Assembly: GCF_913020055.1 (NCBI RefSeq)
Contig: NZ_CAJWCF010000005.1
Coordinates: forward strand, 26,129 to 90,128
Reading direction: 5' to 3'
DNA: 64,000 nucleotides
Origin: an uncultured Paraglaciecola sp.
GTDB lineage: Bacteria > Pseudomonadota > Gammaproteobacteria > Enterobacterales > Alteromonadaceae
Shown: positions 51,266 to 60,336 of the stretch, piece after piece
Layout: each line of letters opens with the position of its first letter
Position numbering within the stretch: position 1 is the stretch's first letter
Program-made: the position numbers and the translations under genes
Notes under the pieces: model-generated
What the model was told of the DNA's origin: nothing
What the model saw: the letters and a program-made list of their open reading frames with translations, nothing else
Database searches by the model: none

Positions 51266-51733
51266 TCAACAACCGCTAGTGGTTGCTGTGAAAATCGGTG
51301 AGCTGTCTTCTGATCTAGCTGCCGCATACCGAATTTTACAGTTACTGGGATCAGGAGCGTCAGTAATTTGCACATCTTTAGCTCCCAAACGCCCGGCACA
51401 ATTACCGCCAACCCAATCAAAGCCTTCATCAGCATCAACCGAATTGGTAATACCATTAGGATGGGGACAAGGATATCCGCAGCGTAAGGTGATAGATTCT
51501 CCTGCCACTTCAATTGTGGGATCGATTAAACAATCTGTTTTATTTTCGATCCTCGCTTTGTAATTAACCAGTTCAGATGCTGAACGCATACTCCCCTCTA
51601 AAGCATCGAGCTTAGCAATTCGCGCGTCTGTACTGATATCAATAAAAAGTGGTGAAGCGGTAACTGATAAGATACCCAAAATGACAATAACAATAATTAG
51701 TTCAATAAGTGTAAAGCCATTTTTGTTTTGTAT
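51266..51733 (-). CDS. Type IV prepilin-like protein with AUA start
   Basis: The minus strand encodes a 155-residue product whose prepilin leader and helix are intact: (M)QNKNGFTLIELIIVIVILGILSVTAS, with the prepilin-peptidase Gly-Phe site and Glu at mature position 5. Reading back, the only candidate start before the in-frame stop TGA is ATA at 51733-51731, with AGAGGT six bases upstream, an ideal ribosome-binding site. A TTG at 51679 lies inside the hydrophobic helix and would destroy the leader. The mature part has Cys pairs (CGYPC and a late NC...SGC end) typical of MshA-like minor pilins. No pilus assembly genes are nearby. Either AUA initiates weakly or an ATG was mutated and the gene is decaying. 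Confidence 0.72.
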   Translation of the reverse strand: MQNKNGFTLIELIIVIVILGILSVTASPLFIDISTDARIAKLDALEGSMRSASELVNYKARIENKTDCLIDPTIEVAGESITLRCGYPCPHPNGITNSVDADEGFDWVGGNCAGRLGAKDVQITDAPDPSNCKIRYAAARSEDSSPIFTATTSGC

Positions 51734-51937
51734 TTTTGTACCTCTTCAACATTCGCGTAATGAATTAGTAATGCCGTCTAACAAACTACCAGTGAATATA
51801 AATTTATGATGCCGTAAAGCAATGACAATAAATCACCACAATATCGATGTTACTTAGGCTAAATAATTTAGGCGTTTATCTCCATCTAAGCAGTTTTCAT
51901 AGCTCAATGGATGTTAATCAACGCCGCAGAATTAAGA

Positions 51938-52606
51938 CTACACTGGAAAAATGGATGATTGTTTCAGCAACCATTCCCGCAAACCATCAATACTGTCAAT
52001 ATGTATTCCTCCGTACGCTGTTCTTATCAACTGTGCTTTCTGAAGTTTTTTGAGGGCTTTATGCGCCGATAATACCGTAACACCAAGCAACTGTGCACAT
52101 TGGTTTTGTTTGATTTTATGCTCTTGAGTTTGTTGCTGTTTACTTAATTTAAACAATACTTTTGCTAAACGAATATGGGTCGGTAATCGTAGTACATCAT
52201 CTAAATTCTCTAATGCTTGGTGCAATTTATTGGCTAAACTACTCAGTAACATCTTTTCCACTTCAGGATACTCACTAATAAACCCATTGTACTGAGACAC
52301 GCTCATTTGTATGACCTGAGATTTACCCATTGCTTCAGCATTATGGGTGCGGGGCAAATTGGCGAATAAGGTAAATTCGCCAAAGGTCTCTCCTCTTTCT
52401 AAAATTGTGGTCAATTGATAACAACCATCAATTCCATAATTTCCGACTCTCACTTGCCCTGAATACACAACCGACAAGCCTGGTAACAAATCACCTCGGG
52501 CATGAATAGTTTCATTGTCTTGATATTCTATACATCGACCGAACAACAATGCTTTTTCTAATATATTCGAATGAATAGTCACTAAAGTATCCAACAAAGG
52601 CAGCAT
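51938..52606 (-). CDS. Crp/Fnr family transcriptional regulator
   Basis: A 222-residue regulator with an N-terminal cyclic-nucleotide-binding fold (RGDLLPGLSVVYSGQVRVGNYG; GETFGEFTLFANLPRTHNAEA at the phosphate-binding-cassette position) and a C-terminal winged helix (IKQNQCAQLLGVTVLSAHKALKKLQKAQLIRTAYGGIHI). It lacks the Fnr N-terminal Cys cluster, so oxygen sensing by a cluster is unlikely. The first ATG (52606) lies inside a 40-bp perfect palindrome and has no ribosome-binding site. It is divergent from the fatty-acid hydroxylase-family gene, a likely target. Confidence 0.85.
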   Translation of the reverse strand: MLPLLDTLVTIHSNILEKALLFGRCIEYQDNETIHARGDLLPGLSVVYSGQVRVGNYGIDGCYQLTTILERGETFGEFTLFANLPRTHNAEAMGKSQVIQMSVSQYNGFISEYPEVEKMLLSSLANKLHQALENLDDVLRLPTHIRLAKVLFKLSKQQQTQEHKIKQNQCAQLLGVTVLSAHKALKKLQKAQLIRTAYGGIHIDSIDGLREWLLKQSSIFPV

Positions 52607-52637
52607 AAAAATATACTAGTATATTTTTATGCTGCCT
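52598..52637. promoter_or_regulatory. 40-bp perfect palindrome at the start of the Crp/Fnr-type gene
   Basis: Bases 52598-52617 are exactly complementary to 52618-52637; the centre is TATACTAGTATA flanked by A/T runs and AGGCAGCAT/ATGCTGCCT ends. It covers the promoter-proximal DNA and first codons of the Crp/Fnr-type gene. The central TATACT/AGTATA can serve as a -10 on both strands. Candidate autoregulatory operator, or a stem controlling translation. Confidence 0.75.
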
Positions 52638-52687
52638 GCACCTTGCTACATTCCGAAAAGTGTATCAATCCATCATTGGCTTAATTT

Positions 52688-53530
52688 ATGAATTATCAAA
52701 TGGTTATTATTATTGTATTTGTGTTATTTGCTTTAAAAGAAGCTTTACACAGTGGCCTCTTCAATAAGACAAATGAGGAGCCTGCGGATAGAATTTTTGA
52801 GGTAGGCAGTACTATTTTGTTATTTGCGATTTCACAGCCGATAGTTTTGTTTAGCGCGGTATTTTTAATGGCCATTGTCTTTCCAGAATTGGCTGACGTA
52901 CTTGCTAATACCGCTATAAGCATACAAATATTATTGCTGCTTATTTTTGATGATTTAACCCAGTATTGGTGGCATCGAAAATGTCATTCAACACCATGGT
53001 TGTACAATTTACATCGCGCTCACCATAATGCTAAATATATGAGTGTAAGGATCGTATTTCGAAATAACTTCTTTTATTACGCCATCATGCCTTCGTTATG
53101 GTGTTCTGGGATCTTGATTTATCTAGGTTTGGGGTGGGCATATGCTATTTATGTCACGATTAAACTAACTGTAATTATAGGCGCACATGCAGAATGGAAA
53201 TGGGATAAGAGGCTCTACGAAAATAAATACACCAGTAAATTAATGTGGATAGTTGAGAGGTTAATTTCAACTCCAGCTACCCATAGCGCACACCATGGTT
53301 ACAATGACGAAGACGGGATCACGACCTACAAAGGCAATTATGGCAACTTATTATTTTTTTGGGATGTGTTGTTTGGCACAGCTAAAATTACGCGACGTTA
53401 CCCAAGACAATATGGTGTAAAGGGTATGCTTAAGGCGGCCTGGCCAGAACAACTTTTTTGGCCCATTACACCTTCGGCACTTGATAAAAAGAGGCGCTTA
53501 GCCAAACATAAAAAAGCAACGCCATTGTAG
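52688..53530 (+). CDS. Sterol desaturase/fatty acid hydroxylase family protein
   Basis: A 280-residue integral membrane di-iron enzyme. Hydrophobic segments lie at about 1-20, 40-85 and 110-165. The histidine clusters are WWHRKCHSTPWLYNLHRAHHNAK (about 96-118) and THSAHHG (about 205-211), the family's iron ligands. The reaction class is hydroxylation or desaturation of a lipid; the substrate is unknown. The gene starts 82 bp from the divergent Crp/Fnr-type gene, and has no clear ribosome-binding site. A 20-codon frame from 52629 ends in an ATGA overlap with its start. Confidence 0.85.
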   Translation: MNYQMVIIIVFVLFALKEALHSGLFNKTNEEPADRIFEVGSTILLFAISQPIVLFSAVFLMAIVFPELADVLANTAISIQILLLLIFDDLTQYWWHRKCHSTPWLYNLHRAHHNAKYMSVRIVFRNNFFYYAIMPSLWCSGILIYLGLGWAYAIYVTIKLTVIIGAHAEWKWDKRLYENKYTSKLMWIVERLISTPATHSAHHGYNDEDGITTYKGNYGNLLFFWDVLFGTAKITRRYPRQYGVKGMLKAAWPEQLFWPITPSALDKKRRLAKHKKATPL

Positions 53531-53583
53531 ATATCTTTAGTTCCTAATTGAGCGTGACCATTTTACAAAGAGCTTCTACTGAA

Positions 53584-53874
53584 CTACGCCTTCTTTTTAT
53601 CTAACGCCACTACTTCTGCTTTTTCCTCAGTCAAAAGCGTATCTGCCGTTGTGCCTTTTAACAATTTACTAAGAGAGTCTTTATTTTTCGACAACATAAT
53701 GGATAGCTCTTCCAATACTTTGGTTTCAATTTTGAACCCTTTGCCTTCAATGTATTCACTTAGGTTATCTGCCACATCGAGCATTTTATCGTATTGATCG
53801 GCTTCTTTTTTATCTGCGGTCACAAACTTCTCCACCCCTTTGTGTTCAACAACATAACGTGTGATTACGGCCAT
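53584..53874 (-). CDS. yebG: YebG family protein (SOS-regulated)
   Basis: A 96-residue protein resembling E. coli YebG over the N-terminal half: AVITRYVVEHKGVEKFVTADKKEADQYDKMLDVADNL, with a C-terminal acidic/Lys tail. YebG is DNA-damage-inducible in E. coli, of unknown function. A perfect LexA box lies 49 bp upstream, consistent with SOS control. Confidence 0.92.
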   Translation of the reverse strand: MAVITRYVVEHKGVEKFVTADKKEADQYDKMLDVADNLSEYIEGKGFKIETKVLEELSIMLSKNKDSLSKLLKGTTADTLLTEEKAEVVALDKKKA

Positions 53875-53922
53875 AATTTGCTCTCTTTTGTTTAACTTTA
53901 TAGTATAAGACTAACACAACAA

Positions 53923-53938
53923 CTGTATGTATAAACAG
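53923..53938 (-). promoter_or_regulatory. LexA box upstream of yebG
   Basis: CTGTATGTATAAACAG, exact CTGT-N8-ACAG, extended outward by A and T. It lies 49-64 bp before the yebG start, where it would overlap the promoter. Confidence 0.88.
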
Positions 53939-53980
53939 TAAAATATAAAATTCTTATCAAAAGAGTGTAACCTGTAGACA

Positions 53981-54005
53981 ATAAAAAACCAGCTCATGGC
54001 TGGTT
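53981..54005 (-). terminator. Terminator of the isc operon
   Basis: Stem AACCAGC (53987-53993) with GCTGGTT (53999-54005), followed on the minus strand by six T. It lies 33 bp after the fdx stop. Confidence 0.8.
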
Positions 54006-54037
54006 CTTTCAATCAAGGTAAAAACTTAAAGGTCAGA

Positions 54038-54376
54038 CTAATGCCCTTCACTCACCATGTTGACTGTGTACTTAGGAATTTCTACCACCAAGTCTTCATC
54101 TTGGATAATAGCTTGGCAACCTAGTCTAGAATCGGGCTCAAGACCCCATGCTTTGTCTAACATGTCTTCTTCCAACTCGTCGCCTTCTTCTAGTGAATCA
54201 AAACCTTCACGTACAATGATGTGACAAGTGGTACAAGCGCACACTTTTTCGCAGGCGTGTTCAATGCCAATTCCGTTCTTTAAAGCCAGATTTAATACTG
54301 AGGTGCCTTTTTCACCTTCTAAAACAGCACCATCTGGGCACAACTCATCATGTGGTAAAAAGATTACTTGTGGCAT
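54038..54376 (-). CDS. fdx: ISC system [2Fe-2S] ferredoxin
   Basis: Adrenodoxin-type ferredoxin that supplies electrons during iron-sulfur cluster assembly. The 112-residue protein has the four cluster cysteines in HACEKVCACTTCHIIV (three) and SRLGCQAI. It is the last gene of the operon; iscX, which follows fdx in E. coli, is not present before the terminator. Confidence 0.97.
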   Translation of the reverse strand: MPQVIFLPHDELCPDGAVLEGEKGTSVLNLALKNGIGIEHACEKVCACTTCHIIVREGFDSLEEGDELEEDMLDKAWGLEPDSRLGCQAIIQDEDLVVEIPKYTVNMVSEGH

Positions 54377-54402
54377 AGTTAAATTCCTAATATTCAGTCA
54401 GT

Positions 54403-56265
54403 TTATATTCGGTCAACCGATTGACCAGAAAAGGCACTTTTAATGGATTGATCCATGCGTTTCTGGGCAAAGGTTTCGCTTAATTTGTCTACTTGTTCAA
54501 TAGCGGCTTTGATTGCTTCTTTATCTGTGCCTTTGGCAAACTCATTAAGCTTCGCAAGCCCAGCATCGATGTTTTGTATTTCTGCTGGTTCAAGTAAGGC
54601 CTTTCCATCAATATCTAAGGCAGCTTGCAGATTTTCTTGTACTCTGGCAGCTTCAACTTGTTGTTCTTTGAGCATACGCGCCTGCATATCTTCGTCAGCA
54701 TAATCCATAGAGGCTTTTAACATCTCGGCTATTTCACTGTCTTCTAAGCCGTAAGATGGTTTAACCTGAATTTGCGCTTTGACCCCAGTAGACTTTTCCA
54801 TGGCACTGACGTTTAACAATCCGTCAGCATCCACTTGAAAAGTTACCCGTATATGCGCAGCACCAGCGGCCATAGGAGGGATACCCTGTAAGGTGAATTT
54901 AGCTAGAGATCGGCAATCCTTAACTAACTCACGTTCGCCCTGCACCACATGTACCATCATCGCAGTTTGACCATCTTTGAAAGTGGTAAACTCTTGCGCC
55001 TTGGCAACGGGGATTGTGGTGTTGCGATGTATCACTTTTTCCGTCAACCCCCCCATGGTTTCTATTCCCAAAGATAACGGCAAAACGTCTAGTAATAACA
55101 TGTCACTATCGGGTTTGTTGCCAACCAAGATATCAGCTTGGATCGCAGCGCCTACAGCTACCACTTTATCGGGGTCGATTGAGGTTAGTGGTGTACGTGC
55201 AAAAAAATCACCTACTTGTTGGCAAACTAAAGGCACGCGGGTCGACCCACCTACCATCACCACTTCAATCACTTGTTCTTTTTCGAGTTCGGCGTCTTTC
55301 AACGCTCGTTTGCATGCTCTTAAGGTATTTTTAACTAATGGCGCTACTAGTGATTCAAATTTTTCGATCGTGATTATCAGCGAGTGCTTTTGTCCACTGT
55401 CATCGTCAAATTGCACGGTAAACACAGATTCTTGACTCAGTGTTTCTTTGGCTTCTTTGGCTTTATCTAAAAGAGTCCGGTGCAAACCTTTTGATAAATC
55501 GCCGTTTAGCCCACACTGCTCTCGAATAAACGCCACCAGTAAGGCATCAAAATCGTCGCCGCCAAGTGCCGAATCGCCACCCGTTGACAGCACTTCAAAC
55601 ACACCTTTACTTAAACGTAAGATAGAAATATCGAAGGTGCCACCACCTAAATCATAAACCGCGATTACGCCTTCTTGGCCTGAATCTAAGCCATAAGCTA
55701 CAGCTGCAGCTGTGGGTTCATTGAGTAAACGTAATACCTTTAAACCAGCCAACGCAGCAGCATCTTTAGTACCTTGGCGTTGTGCATCATCAAAATAAGC
55801 TGGAACCGTAACAACAGCACCTTGTAACTCATCACCTAAAGTTTGCTCGGCACGCTTTTTAAGCTCAGTTAATATTTTTGCTGATACTTGAACTGGGTTT
55901 ACATTACCCGAGGTAACCGTCATAACCGGCGATAGAGAATCGGTAAATTGGTAAGGTAAATGAGGGTAAGCCTTTTGAATATCTAGAACTGAGCGGCCTA
56001 AAAAACGTTTAACCGAAACAATAGTATTAGACGGGTCAGCACTAGCTTGTTGCTTAGCGTCATAGCCTATCACCTCTGAATCAGCTAAATATCTCACCAC
56101 TGATGGTAATAAATGCCGACCTTGGGAGTCAGGTAATGTAAGGGCTTCACCACTACGTACCGATGCCACTAAGGAGTTAGTTGTACCTAAATCAATACCA
56201 ACGGCTAATTTACGTTGGTGTGGAGCGGCGCTTTGACCGGGTTCAGATATTTGCAGTAATGCCAT
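54403..56265 (-). CDS. hscA: Fe-S protein assembly chaperone HscA
   Basis: Hsp70-type chaperone that with HscB releases clusters from IscU. The 620-residue protein (E. coli 616) has the nucleotide-binding motifs [62 protein letters not shown] and [10 protein letters not shown] (about 1-385), then the substrate-binding beta domain and lid. It is 37 bp from hscB. Confidence 0.98.
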   Translation of the reverse strand: MALLQISEPGQSAAPHQRKLAVGIDLGTTNSLVASVRSGEALTLPDSQGRHLLPSVVRYLADSEVIGYDAKQQASADPSNTIVSVKRFLGRSVLDIQKAYPHLPYQFTDSLSPVMTVTSGNVNPVQVSAKILTELKKRAEQTLGDELQGAVVTVPAYFDDAQRQGTKDAAALAGLKVLRLLNEPTAAAVAYGLDSGQEGVIAVYDLGGGTFDISILRLSKGVFEVLSTGGDSALGGDDFDALLVAFIREQCGLNGDLSKGLHRTLLDKAKEAKETLSQESVFTVQFDDDSGQKHSLIITIEKFESLVAPLVKNTLRACKRALKDAELEKEQVIEVVMVGGSTRVPLVCQQVGDFFARTPLTSIDPDKVVAVGAAIQADILVGNKPDSDMLLLDVLPLSLGIETMGGLTEKVIHRNTTIPVAKAQEFTTFKDGQTAMMVHVVQGERELVKDCRSLAKFTLQGIPPMAAGAAHIRVTFQVDADGLLNVSAMEKSTGVKAQIQVKPSYGLEDSEIAEMLKASMDYADEDMQARMLKEQQVEAARVQENLQAALDIDGKALLEPAEIQNIDAGLAKLNEFAKGTDKEAIKAAIEQVDKLSETFAQKRMDQSIKSAFSGQSVDRI

Positions 56266-56302
56266 GGTCTAATTCGTTTCTTTTTGGTTGCAATAAATAA
56301 GG

Positions 56303-56830
56303 TTAGAAGTCACTCAATGAGTCTTCTTTTAGTTCAATTTCTGACAGCATTTTATATAAAAATTTAAGTTGGCGGATAATATCAGCAGCTTGTTTTTCGG
56401 CATCTACTTCTTCACTTGCAAGAAATGCTTTTAACTGAGCCAAATCACTTTTAATCGTTTGACTAATTTCGTCTTCTAATGCGCTTAAAACATTCAATGG
56501 ATCTGACTGCTGATCTACTTCAGCCAACTCTTCACGCCACTCCATTTGTTGCATTAAAAAAGAAGTGTCTTTTATGGTTTGTTGTTCATGCTGTAAATCG
56601 ATACCGCGCAAGCTCAGTATATATTCTGCTCTGGATAATGGGGATTTGAGCACTGAGTAGGCGTCATTTACTTGGGCATTTTTTTGAATAGCGACTAACT
56701 TTTGTTGCTCACTGCCACTAGCAAATTTATCTGGATGCGTTAAGCGCTGAAGTTGTTGATAAGTTTGCGGCAACACAGACAGATCTACGTCAAATGACAC
56801 AGGCATATTAAAGAGTTCGAAATAATTCAT
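56303..56830 (-). CDS. hscB: Fe-S protein assembly co-chaperone HscB
   Basis: J-domain protein that delivers IscU to HscA. The 175-residue protein has an N-terminal J domain with the HPD motif (RLTHPDKF at about 31-38) and a C-terminal helical IscU-binding domain. Typical length 171. It is between iscA and hscA. Confidence 0.96.
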   Translation of the reverse strand: MNYFELFNMPVSFDVDLSVLPQTYQQLQRLTHPDKFASGSEQQKLVAIQKNAQVNDAYSVLKSPLSRAEYILSLRGIDLQHEQQTIKDTSFLMQQMEWREELAEVDQQSDPLNVLSALEDEISQTIKSDLAQLKAFLASEEVDAEKQAADIIRQLKFLYKMLSEIELKEDSLSDF

Positions 56831-56886
56831 CTGGTTTTATTAGGCTTGCTGTATTTTAATTGCGGCACAGATTAACAAAAATAGCA

Positions 56887-57210
56887 TTAAACGTTGAAGC
56901 TTTCGCCACAACCACACTCACCATTGGCATTAGGGTTGGTAAACAGAAAACCTTCATTCAAGCCTTCTTTAGCGAAATCCAAATGAGTGCCATCTAGGTA
57001 CACCAAACTTTTACCGTCAACAATAATTTTTACGCCGTTATCTTCAAACAGTTTATCGTCGTCATTCACATCATCAACAAACTCAAGTACATAAGCTAAG
57101 CCAGAACAGCCAGTTGTTTTGACACCCAGACGCAGCCCTAAACCTGATCCTCTATTTTCAAGGAAGGTTTTAGCACGTAATGCTGCGGAATCGGATACGG
57201 TAATTGCCAC
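56887..57210 (-). CDS. iscA: Iron-sulfur cluster assembly protein IscA
   Basis: A-type carrier that delivers clusters or iron. The 107-residue protein has the three conserved cysteines: TTGCSGLAY and GECGCGESF. Cytoplasmic. Standard position behind iscU. Confidence 0.97.
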   Translation of the reverse strand: MAITVSDSAALRAKTFLENRGSGLGLRLGVKTTGCSGLAYVLEFVDDVNDDDKLFEDNGVKIIVDGKSLVYLDGTHLDFAKEGLNEGFLFTNPNANGECGCGESFNV

Positions 57211-57238
57211 TGGTTGCTCCTACTTAACTTTAATAAAC

Positions 57239-57619
57239 TTACTTTTGACGACTTTTATAATCTTCAACTGCTGCTTTGATGGCATCTTCAGCCAAAATAG
57301 AACAGTGAATTTTTACTGGTGGTAAAGCCAGTTCTTCAGCGATGTCCATATTACTGATAGCCGTAGCTTCATCAATAGACTTACCTTTTACCCATTCTGT
57401 TACTAATGAGCTTGAAGCAATGGCCGAACCACAACCGTAAGTTTTAAACTTTGCGTCTTCAATAATGCCATTTGCATCTATTTTAAGTTGCAACTTCATT
57501 ACATCACCACAAGCCGGTGCGCCAACCATACCCGTTGCTATTGTAGGATCGTTTTTATCAAAACCACCGACGTTGCGTGGATTTTCGTAGTGGTCGATTA
57601 CTTTTTCGCTATAAGCCAT
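57239..57619 (-). CDS. iscU: Fe-S cluster assembly scaffold IscU
   Basis: Scaffold on which [2Fe-2S] clusters form. The 126-residue protein has the three ligand cysteines in GAPACGDV, TYGCGSAIASSS and KIHCSILAEDA, with Asp in the first motif, and the VKIHC region follows the HscA-binding LPPVK motif. It lies 74 bp after iscS. Confidence 0.98.
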   Translation of the reverse strand: MAYSEKVIDHYENPRNVGGFDKNDPTIATGMVGAPACGDVMKLQLKIDANGIIEDAKFKTYGCGSAIASSSLVTEWVKGKSIDEATAISNMDIAEELALPPVKIHCSILAEDAIKAAVEDYKSRQK

Positions 57620-57693
57620 GATCTTTTACCTTTTGGTTATGTGCTGCCGCGTTTATTGCCGCAACACATTAAAATTAATTCTTAGTTGACGAC

Positions 57694-58917
57694 TCAGTGA
57701 TGAGCCCACTCTACCGTGCTTAAATCTATGCCTTCTTTGTACATATCCCAAAGTGGAGACATGTCTCGTAACTTTTCAATGGCGTTACGAATGACACCAA
57801 TCACATAATCAATTTCAGCTTCTGTGGTAAAACGCCCCATAGTGAAACGGATTGAGCTGTGTGCTAATTCGTCGTTCAAGCCTAATGCACGAAGTACATA
57901 GGAAGGCTCAAGACTGGCAGAAGTACAAGCTGAACCAGAAGACACGGCCATATCTTTCAGGGCCATAATCAAAGACTCACCTTCAACGTAAGCAAAACTC
58001 ACATTTAAGTTACCTGCGATACGATGTTCCATATCACCATTCAAATACACAGCTTCCATATCCTTGATGCCGTTCCATAATTTGTTACGTAACATCATCA
58101 AACGTTCGTTTTCAGCCGCCATTTCTTCTTTAGCAATACGGAAAGCTTCGCCCATCCCCACTATCTGGTGAGTCGCCATAGTGCCAGAACGCATACCACG
58201 CTCATGACCACCACCGTGCATTTGCGCTTCTAAGCGAATACGTGGTTTACGACGTACAAATAATGCGCCTATACCCTTAGGGCCATAGGTTTTATGAGCA
58301 GAAAACGACATCAAATCTACTTTAGTAGTTTGTAAATCGATTGGTACCTTACCGGTACTTTGTGCTGCATCCACATGGAATAAAATCTTGCGTTCACGAC
58401 ACATTTCACCAATAGCTGCGATATCTTGAATCACACCAATTTCATTATTAACGTGCATGACACTAATCAAAATAGTATCTGGACGAATAGCAGCAACCAA
58501 CTTATCCATGTCTACCAAACCATTTGGCTCAGGATCAAGATAAGTCACTTCAAACCCTTCACGCTCTAGCTGACGCATAGTATCTAGTACGGCTTTGTGC
58601 TCAGTTTTAAGGGTAATAAGGTGTTTGCCTTTTTTGCCATAAAAATTAGCAGCGCCTTTAATCGCTAGGTTGTTTGATTCAGTCGCACCTGAAGTAAATA
58701 CAATTTCTCTTGGATCGGCATTAACCAAATCTGCGATTTGATTACGCGCAATATCCACTGCCTCTTCCGCAACCCATCCAAACTTGTGTGAACGAGATGC
58801 GGGGTTACCGAATACGCCTTCAGTGGTTAAGCAGTCAGCCATTTTGGCTGCTACGCGAGGATCTACTGGTGTAGTTGAAGAATAATCCAGATAGATCGGA
58901 AGCTTTAATTCGCTCAT
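57694..58917 (-). CDS. iscS: Cysteine desulfurase IscS
   Basis: PLP enzyme giving sulfur from cysteine to IscU and tRNA thiolation enzymes. The 407-residue protein (E. coli 404) has the PLP-lysine motif [41 protein letters not shown] and the mobile catalytic-Cys loop [17 protein letters not shown]. It is 12 bp after iscR. Confidence 0.98.
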   Translation of the reverse strand: MSELKLPIYLDYSSTTPVDPRVAAKMADCLTTEGVFGNPASRSHKFGWVAEEAVDIARNQIADLVNADPREIVFTSGATESNNLAIKGAANFYGKKGKHLITLKTEHKAVLDTMRQLEREGFEVTYLDPEPNGLVDMDKLVAAIRPDTILISVMHVNNEIGVIQDIAAIGEMCRERKILFHVDAAQSTGKVPIDLQTTKVDLMSFSAHKTYGPKGIGALFVRRKPRIRLEAQMHGGGHERGMRSGTMATHQIVGMGEAFRIAKEEMAAENERLMMLRNKLWNGIKDMEAVYLNGDMEHRIAGNLNVSFAYVEGESLIMALKDMAVSSGSACTSASLEPSYVLRALGLNDELAHSSIRFTMGRFTTEAEIDYVIGVIRNAIEKLRDMSPLWDMYKEGIDLSTVEWAHH

Positions 58918-58929
58918 TTTTTACTCCGC

Positions 58930-59418
58930 TTAAAGCTGCAAACTGATAGAGATGTCGTTTGACGCTATTTGATTATGATGTTTATGTTTGTCTTGTCTTT
59001 CGGCAACTTGTTTCACATCATGCTGCTGCATGAGTTCACCCAAGGTAATACCATTTAGAAATACACTAATTCTATCGCTTAAGCCTTCCCACAAATTATG
59101 GGTTAAGCAGCGTTCTCCGCCTTGGCAACCGCCTTGACCTTGGCATTTAGTTGCATCAACAGACTCATTGACGGCTCGAATGACTTCACCAATAGATATT
59201 TCGTTAGCCTCACGGCCCAACTTATAACCACCACCGGGACCACGAACACTGTCTACTAACTTCTCTCTACGTAAACGGGAAAACAATTGTTCAAGATACG
59301 ATAAAGAAATTTCTTGTCGTTCGGATATATCAGCTAAAGACACAGGCCCACGTTGCGAGTGTAAAGATACATCCAACATCGCTGTAACTGCGTACCGACC
59401 TTTAGAAGTCAATTTCAT
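58930..59418 (-). CDS. iscR: Fe-S cluster-sensing transcriptional regulator IscR
   Basis: Rrf2-family [2Fe-2S] repressor of the isc operon. I start at the ATG 59418-59416 ([16 protein letters not shown]), giving 162 residues as in E. coli; the longer frame from 59478 would add 20 residues overlapping the operator. The winged helix is at about 1-75 and the cluster ligands are Cys92, Cys98, Cys104 and the following His ([16 protein letters not shown]). An IscR binding site lies just upstream, implying autoregulation. Confidence 0.96.
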   Translation of the reverse strand: MKLTSKGRYAVTAMLDVSLHSQRGPVSLADISERQEISLSYLEQLFSRLRREKLVDSVRGPGGGYKLGREANEISIGEVIRAVNESVDATKCQGQGGCQGGERCLTHNLWEGLSDRISVFLNGITLGELMQQHDVKQVAERQDKHKHHNQIASNDISISLQL

Positions 59419-59457
59419 AGTAATTAATCCAATACCAAACTTAGGTCGAATTTTCAC

Positions 59458-59482
59458 ATACCCGACTATTTTAGTCAAGTAT
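59458..59482 (-). promoter_or_regulatory. IscR type 1 binding site upstream of iscR
   Basis: Plus-strand half ATACCCGACTA (59458-59468), TTT spacer and inverse half TAGTCAAGTAT (59472-59482); this matches the E. coli type 1 IscR operator pattern. TTGACT within it is a possible -35. A second perfect half TAGTCAAGTAT lies at 59498-59508 with a degraded partner half. Confidence 0.85.
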
Positions 59483-59517
59483 TTAACCTAGTGTTTTAGT
59501 CAAGTATTATGTATATC

Positions 59518-60327
59518 TTATATCTGCGGGTCAAAGGCATCACAGGCCTTTTTTATGTCACTTACTAACTCATTATCAGCAAAATCTTCTAAGTCTAAAC
59601 TTGGTAGAGATTTACCGCAGACATCACCACCCATCTTATTAATGGCTTTGCACATTTCTTCTACTTTTGTATCAACAAGATGAACATGATCCACCATCAC
59701 ACCAATAGCATGTGCTATGGGATCAGGGTTATCTGTTGCTACTGCATAGGCATCAAAGCCGTACTTCTTGGCAATTTTTTCTCTCTCGCCATTAGTCGGT
59801 GCGTCAGGTTTATTCTGCTGCACCACTACTCGACCAGGAATACCAATTACCGTGGCGTTTTCTGGCACATCGCGCACTACCACTGAGTTAGATCCAACCT
59901 TCCCACCTTTGTGCACTGTGATTGGGCCCAATACTTTGGCACCGGCTCCCACTACTACATTGTCTTCTAAGGTTGGGTGACGCTTGCCAGCATTCCAACT
60001 TGTGCCGCCAAGAGTAACGCCATGATAAAGGGTCACATCGTTACCAATCTCTGCTGTTTCACCTATAACCACACCCATACCGTGGTCGATAAAGAAACGC
60101 CGACCTAATTTAGCGCCTGGATGGATTTCAATACCCGTTAACCAACGGGAGAAAGTAGAAATAGAGCGTGCTAACCATTTCCAATTGGCTTTCCACAATT
60201 TATGGCTGAGTCGATGAAACCAAATGGCGTGCAAACCTGGGTAATTAGTAAGTATCTCAAAGGTATTGCGTGCAGCAGGGTCACGATGAAAAACACTCTG
60301 CACATCTTCTTTCATTCTGCTGAACAT
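59518..60327 (-). CDS. cysE: Serine O-acetyltransferase
   Basis: Acetylates serine with acetyl-CoA, first step of cysteine synthesis and thus upstream of IscS sulfur supply. The 269-residue protein has the N-terminal helical domain (to about 100) and a left-handed beta-helix with [38 protein letters not shown] and the catalytic His/Asp. The last residue is Ile, as in family members that bind CysK by their tail. It lies between trmJ and iscR. Confidence 0.96.
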   Translation of the reverse strand: MFSRMKEDVQSVFHRDPAARNTFEILTNYPGLHAIWFHRLSHKLWKANWKWLARSISTFSRWLTGIEIHPGAKLGRRFFIDHGMGVVIGETAEIGNDVTLYHGVTLGGTSWNAGKRHPTLEDNVVVGAGAKVLGPITVHKGGKVGSNSVVVRDVPENATVIGIPGRVVVQQNKPDAPTNGEREKIAKKYGFDAYAVATDNPDPIAHAIGVMVDHVHLVDTKVEEMCKAINKMGGDVCGKSLPSLDLEDFADNELVSDIKKACDAFDPQI

Positions 60328-60336
60328 AATTAAAGT

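Noticed and set aside
59419..59478. Longer IscR N-terminus from 59478
   Set aside because: It adds 20 residues overlapping the operator and unlike the family; the 162-residue form matches E. coli exactly at the N-terminus.
59484..59508. Second full IscR operator
   Set aside because: Only the right half is intact; the left half matches poorly, so I count it as a half-site.
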